Assembly (NCBI RefSeq): GCF_001039355.2
Contig: NW_019775737.1
Span: forward strand, 51,982 to 115,981
Direction: 5' to 3'
Length of the DNA: 64,000 bases
From: Lingula anatina
Taxonomy: Eukaryota > Brachiopoda > Lingulata > Lingulida > Lingulidae
In this document: positions 59,899-64,000 of the stretch, one piece after another
How the letters are laid out: the number at the start of each line of letters is the position of its first letter
Numbering within the stretch: the first letter of the stretch is position 1
Made by a program: the position numbers and the translations under genes
Notes under the pieces: model-generated
Told to the model about the DNA's origin: nothing
The model's input: only the letters and a program-made list of their open reading frames with translations
Database searches by the model: none

Positions 59899-60070
59899 CT
59901 TTGTTATTTACGTCTGTGACCTTTCAAAGTATTGCTTCCTACAGTACATGCGCCAATGCATACACCATCGACCCCGTTAACGGTACAAGCTCATTATCAG
60001 GTCCAAGGCAGGAATGGGGCCTATATTAGCCACGTGGATTTACGTTTCATGGAAGAGAGACAAAAATATG
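59899..60070 (-). promoter_or_regulatory. D2 promoter region
   Basis: Almost identical to the D1 upstream region, including the CCACGTGG palindrome beside CTAATATAGG on the minus strand (about 60,013-60,035). Similarity to D1 stops near 60,062. Confidence 0.4.
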
Positions 60071-62025
60071 TTCTGTATCCTGACATGTATACTAAGAACA
60101 AAGAACATACTTTGCTTGAACGATTTACTCAAATATAATCTTGAATTGATATGGTCAATGTCCCGATGTTTGTTCTCTGTGACAAGTGCTACCTCTTATC
60201 GGCATATCTACATATTAACGTAATATATAATGTTTTACATCCTCGTTCCATGATGTCCACGTTTTACGCCTAGTTTTATTTTATTTCTATTTATTTATTT
60301 TTTTTTTTTTTGAAAGGGGGGGCATAAACTGGTATTTTTTTTTTAAATTAGGACGCATCATTGGCAAAAACGAGGTGGCAGCGGCGTTATTCAAACCCAC
60401 GCCTCAGCAGAGACTGGTGCCTTTAACCACTATGCAACGCTACCAACTAGAGAAATATTATCATTGGCTAGATGGCTACTAGAGCGTGGTAATACTTAGA
60501 GCACCTGATCGTTCATGTTGTATATTCTCGCATCTGAATATTTGAGTCTGCTGATTCATATCTGATATTTTATCAACGTGTATTTCATCAGTCATTTGTA
60601 AGTCATCTGTAATCGGTTGTTAGGTACAGACCGCCACTGACAGAGCGAGCCAGCATTTTGATGGGTGGGTGGGTGGGTTGGGGGGGGAGGCACGCTGAGG
60701 GGGGAAACATAACTGTTCTCCTCTTGGGTCTGCCATAGGTACTGTACATGTAGTTTTAACTTTGCCTTTCCTCATTCTTAAGCCTCATATAAAGCATCAA
60801 ATCCTCAGCTGAAAATTATTATTAGCAGTAGCCGTTTTATCATATGCTATTTCCCCGTTATCTTGCTATATGTACTTTTTTATTTAAATATATACTATAA
60901 AACTATAAATAGAAAAGAGAGTCTGTAAAATGTAACCTGTACACATTTTCGTGCTCGATAAAGTATTATTATTATTTTTTTAAATTAAATTTGGCTTTTA
61001 CCTTTTATACTTTTTTAAAATTATTTTTCCTCTCTGACTGGGACTTCTATTTTTACAGTAATGTTAGTTGAGGCACATCTCATCTACAGTAGCACATCTG
61101 ACATTACTGTGGTCGTCATATCTAACTGAATCATTTCATATTTTTTCACTTGTGTGTACAATATTTGAGGTTGTAAAAATACGTGTCTTTGAGTATTTGT
61201 GTTCGTGTTTTTAATGGTTGTTTATGATGAAATGTGTTTGTTCGTGCGTGCATGTGCCTACGGAAATGTACAAAGCTCTCAATATGCTTACACATGTGTT
61301 AAGGCCTAAAATGTAACGTTTTAAATGTTCACATACTATGTTTTGATCAACTTTTCGTGCTTTGATATTTTTATTCTTTCCCTTTGCTAGCCTTTTATTA
61401 TTTGATCACATTTCATTGTAAAATCTACTGGACAAATATGTATTTCAAACTCAAAATTATAATAACGATAATTATCCTTTTCATTAGAACTAGGCTTTTT
61501 TTTCAATCATTGCCAGTTTATTATTATTTGTGTGTGTATGTGCGCACGCATTATAAATATGTGTGTAATTCCAATTGAAAAAACTGTAGCATCTAATTAA
61601 GGTTTCAATAAAACAAAGATGGCGTCCAAGTATTACCGAGACGAGGAATACAGCAACACAGTTAACAAGAACTTCAACAAGAACTTAAAAACACAGATGG
61701 CGCATATGTAATGTACATGTACACATTTGAGTCTACCTCCACACATAAAAAGGTCGGCCATATCTGTTCCGCATAAGGGTTGAGTTGAGGTGCACAGGTT
61801 ATCATTACAGGGACAGGTCAATAAGGCAGCTGTCTAGAAGTTTTTATCCAGCAGTGGACCGTGAGACAGAGACACACGTTGAACCATTAGACCCTCTCCC
61901 TCGACTAAGGATGTCACACTGATAGAGGGTATCCAGACAGGTATATATCTGACTATGAAAAGAGGACAATTCTTCAAATTAATAAATAAATTGTGAATGG
62001 TTACAGAAAAACCCAGGTTACAATA
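60071..62025. other. D2/C3 divergent spacer with a SINE-like piece
   Basis: No gene. A T run is at 60,296-60,312. 60,375-60,447, read on the minus strand, is tRNA-like (TAGTGGTTAAAGG and GGTTTGAATAA as box A- and B-like parts). 61,615-62,025 matches the C2 upstream region (42,235-42,636) and is the old C3 promoter. Confidence 0.5.
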
Positions 62026-62543
62026 ATGAGCAGGAGAATGGCGTATCAAAAGCTAGAAGAAACTGGCGTTGTTTACCAAAGCCTACAAGACTACAGCGTG
62101 TCCATAGTGGGGTACAAGGGATACATAGTAGCCACTATGATGAACATTACACGAGACGTAAATTATAAGGGAGCCGCGGGATACAGAATAAAGGAGAGAG
62201 GACGCATTTGGGCCACAGACGCACCATCATAGTCTTCACCTTCACTAATCAAGAAGCTGGCCTGAAATCAAGCGATTATTTAGAAGACAGTCCGCTGGAA
62301 TTTCGGAAATTTGTTCGCTCGTCTGAGGACAGAGTGATCATATTGGAAAATTCTGACTTCCAGACTGGGTAAACTGCTGCCTCCCAAATTGAGGACATGA
62401 TAACGAACAGGATGCATTCAGAGCCGTTGGTAATTCCATGGTCTAGAGTAAGTAAACTTATCTAATCTTATTGACTCATGTCAGTTGTTTAGATAAATAG
62501 AGAAGTAAGAAATTACGGAATTAATGTGCAGAAAACAGGCACG

Positions 62544-62629
<86 letters not shown>

Positions 62630-62976
62630 ATGAGAGATATGATTAATTAAAAGAAAAAAAAGTACGGTTTTAACTATTCTTATGATATGAAAACGTTTCT
62701 GGGAGAGACCAATTATGAATCGACGAATGGATGAGTGAATAAGCTTACAAAAATTATGAAAAATCTTATTTATTTGATTGACTATGAAAATAAAAACCAT
62801 CAGGACAGAGATCAACTCATTTGCATTTAATATGCATATGTCTCATTTTTTCATTTTCTGTCTCGTTCCAGTGCTACACGTGTTTGTGGGCGTGTCCGGA
62901 CCTCGTGGTGTTCGTGATTTCCAGTGTATGGCAGGGCCTGTGTCTCTTCTACAGGGACGTAGTAGGACGGAGGTGA
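62026..62976 (+). pseudogene. C3: inactivated C-type GTPase
   Basis: Aligned with C2. The start ATG and N-terminus are kept, but the P-loop has lost its end: GYKGYIVA where C2 has GYKGHGKS. A deletion of about 190-200 bases then removes the G3 motif and joins the frame to a TAG at about 62,228. The rest of the core exon (62,230-62,450) is recognisable in another frame, with a further TAA where C2 has a Lys codon (actgggtaaactg against actggaaaaaatg). The GTAAGT donor and the last exon at 62,872-62,976, encoding the Cys-rich membrane tail to TGA, remain intact. Confidence 0.85.
62546..62626. repeat. (GT)n(GA)n compound microsatellite in C3 intron
   Basis: GT run directly followed by a GA run; C2 has only GA here. 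Confidence 0.95.
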
Positions 62977-64000
62977 TGAAAATGTCAATATGCCCTAAAG
63001 ATGAATGATTTTTTTTCAATTGAGTAACAAAAGTAAAAAGGGGCCTAAAGTGGGATACATATTTTCATTTATTATTAAATTAATTAATTAATTTATTTAT
63101 TTAATAATGAATTAATGTATTTATGTATTTATTCATTAATGGATAAATTAGATGACTTCTGCAAGTGGCATTTCGATTTGTATAAATATTGTGTATGTGC
63201 CTTGAGAACAGAAAGTAGATAATATTTTCTTACTACGGAACGGTTTATCCAAGCTGGATTTCTTTTTGGGTGCATGTAATGAAAGTTCCGTTTTAGCCAA
63301 CTAAAAGTGCACGCGTTCCACATTAATAGGCAGGAGATCGTAATAAGGTCAAACACTTTTTGTTCAATCTCACGTGTATGTAAGACTCTAAAAGCAGGAT
63401 AATTGTGATATTCAAACCGCTGTTAACGTTCAAATTACGTTGCAGCATCATCTCAAAAGTGTTAAATGGTGCATGTGGTGAGATATACATGAATAAATTA
63501 TTAAATGAAAAATGTCGAATATCTTATTGGTTTATGAAGCAATTCGGTCTACAACTACTTGTATTTTATTTATTTTTAATATCTCCTGTGTTTCATTAAA
63601 ATTTATCTATTCATGTCTGTAATTAATGGATATACATGTATGTTAGCGTGCTTCAGCGCGTTTCAGTGCGCTACTTTCTGCGTACACAACGCGTTTTGAA
63701 CATTTGTTTACATTAGAGTCGACATCGAAATTCAAAACAAATATTTGTATCCATCATTTTCACATGCAAAGTTACGGCCCACCTCTTGCTTAATAGAGCA
63801 CCTGCCCTTTCTACTCGCTTCTTGTCTGCAGAGAAATAAATGCCCTAAGGGTGGTTTTGAAGAAAAAAATGCATATTAATTTACTGGACTATCCTGTCGT
63901 TCTTTCTTGACTAGTTTGTACCGAAAGTTCTATCTCGGTTGATTCGATAAAAGCTTTTTTAAGGTGGGATGTTCGGAATCAACTTTTAGTCTCGATTTAT
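62977..64000 (+). other. C3 3' flank, no gene
   Basis: Matches the C1 flank (371-1,400) and C2 flank (43,740-44,600) closely, including ccaactaaaagtgcacgcgt and the beginning of the 300-bp repeat at 63,830 onward. It indicates that another unit starts here. Confidence 0.6.

Noticed and set aside
1-64000. CRISPR arrays, operons, ribosome binding sites
   Set aside because: The window is eukaryotic, with spliced genes; spaced repeats here are microsatellites and transposon arms.

Overview
Organism and overall character. This is AT-rich animal genomic DNA: spliced genes with GT/AG introns, long microsatellites, nested MITEs, decayed LINEs, a Tc1-type transposon and tRNA-derived SINEs. The gene families (AIG1/GIMAP-like GTPases, a stonustoxin-like MACPF module, a hedgehog-type Hint domain) and the repeat style suggest a marine invertebrate, plausibly a lophotrochozoan such as a mollusc. 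That placement is inference. No organism name can be read from the sequence.

Layout. The window is one tandem cluster of GTPase genes built from a repeated unit that I name by lineage. C (+) is a GTPase with a hydrophobic C-terminal tail. A (-) is a GTPase. B (-) is a GTPase with a Val/Ala-rich tail anchor. E (+) is a large fusion gene. D (-) is a GTPase-like gene with an altered P-loop and an acidic tail. Unit 1: C1 last exon (200-370), A (4.5-7.9 kb), B1 (9.0-10.8 kb), E1 (11.7-15.0 kb), D1 pseudogene (16.7-18.7 kb). Unit 2: a conserved non-coding block (25.8 kb), an inverted scrap of B (28.2 kb), E2 (30.1-35.2 kb), D3 relic (39.1-40.7 kb). Unit 3: C2 (42.6-43.7 kb), B2 with an altered tail (48.5-50.7 kb), an E promoter whose gene is gone (51.1-51.26 kb), D2 intact (56.6-59.9 kb). 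Unit 4 begins with C3, a pseudogene (62.0-63.0 kb). The spaces between are mobile-element debris, and the missing third E gene is replaced by a Tc1-like element and nested insertions.

The standout. E1 (859 aa) and E2 (862 aa) are intact three-exon paralogues with an order of domains I do not know from any described protein: N-terminal MACPF/SNTX-like module, long helical region, AIG1-type GTPase, then a C-terminal hedgehog-type Hint domain with catalytic Cys, the conserved His, the terminal ASCY motif and a hydrophobic tail. The parts suggest a membrane-perturbing or membrane-binding protein, regulated by GTP, that could cleave itself and perhaps receive a lipid at the end of its GTPase. Both promoters share an ISRE-like and an octamer site.

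Working model (inference). Tail-anchored small GTPases (B, C), soluble ones (A), P-loop-altered partners (D) and the giant E fusion are kept side by side and turn over by duplication and decay. That pattern is typical of rapidly evolving innate-immunity loci.
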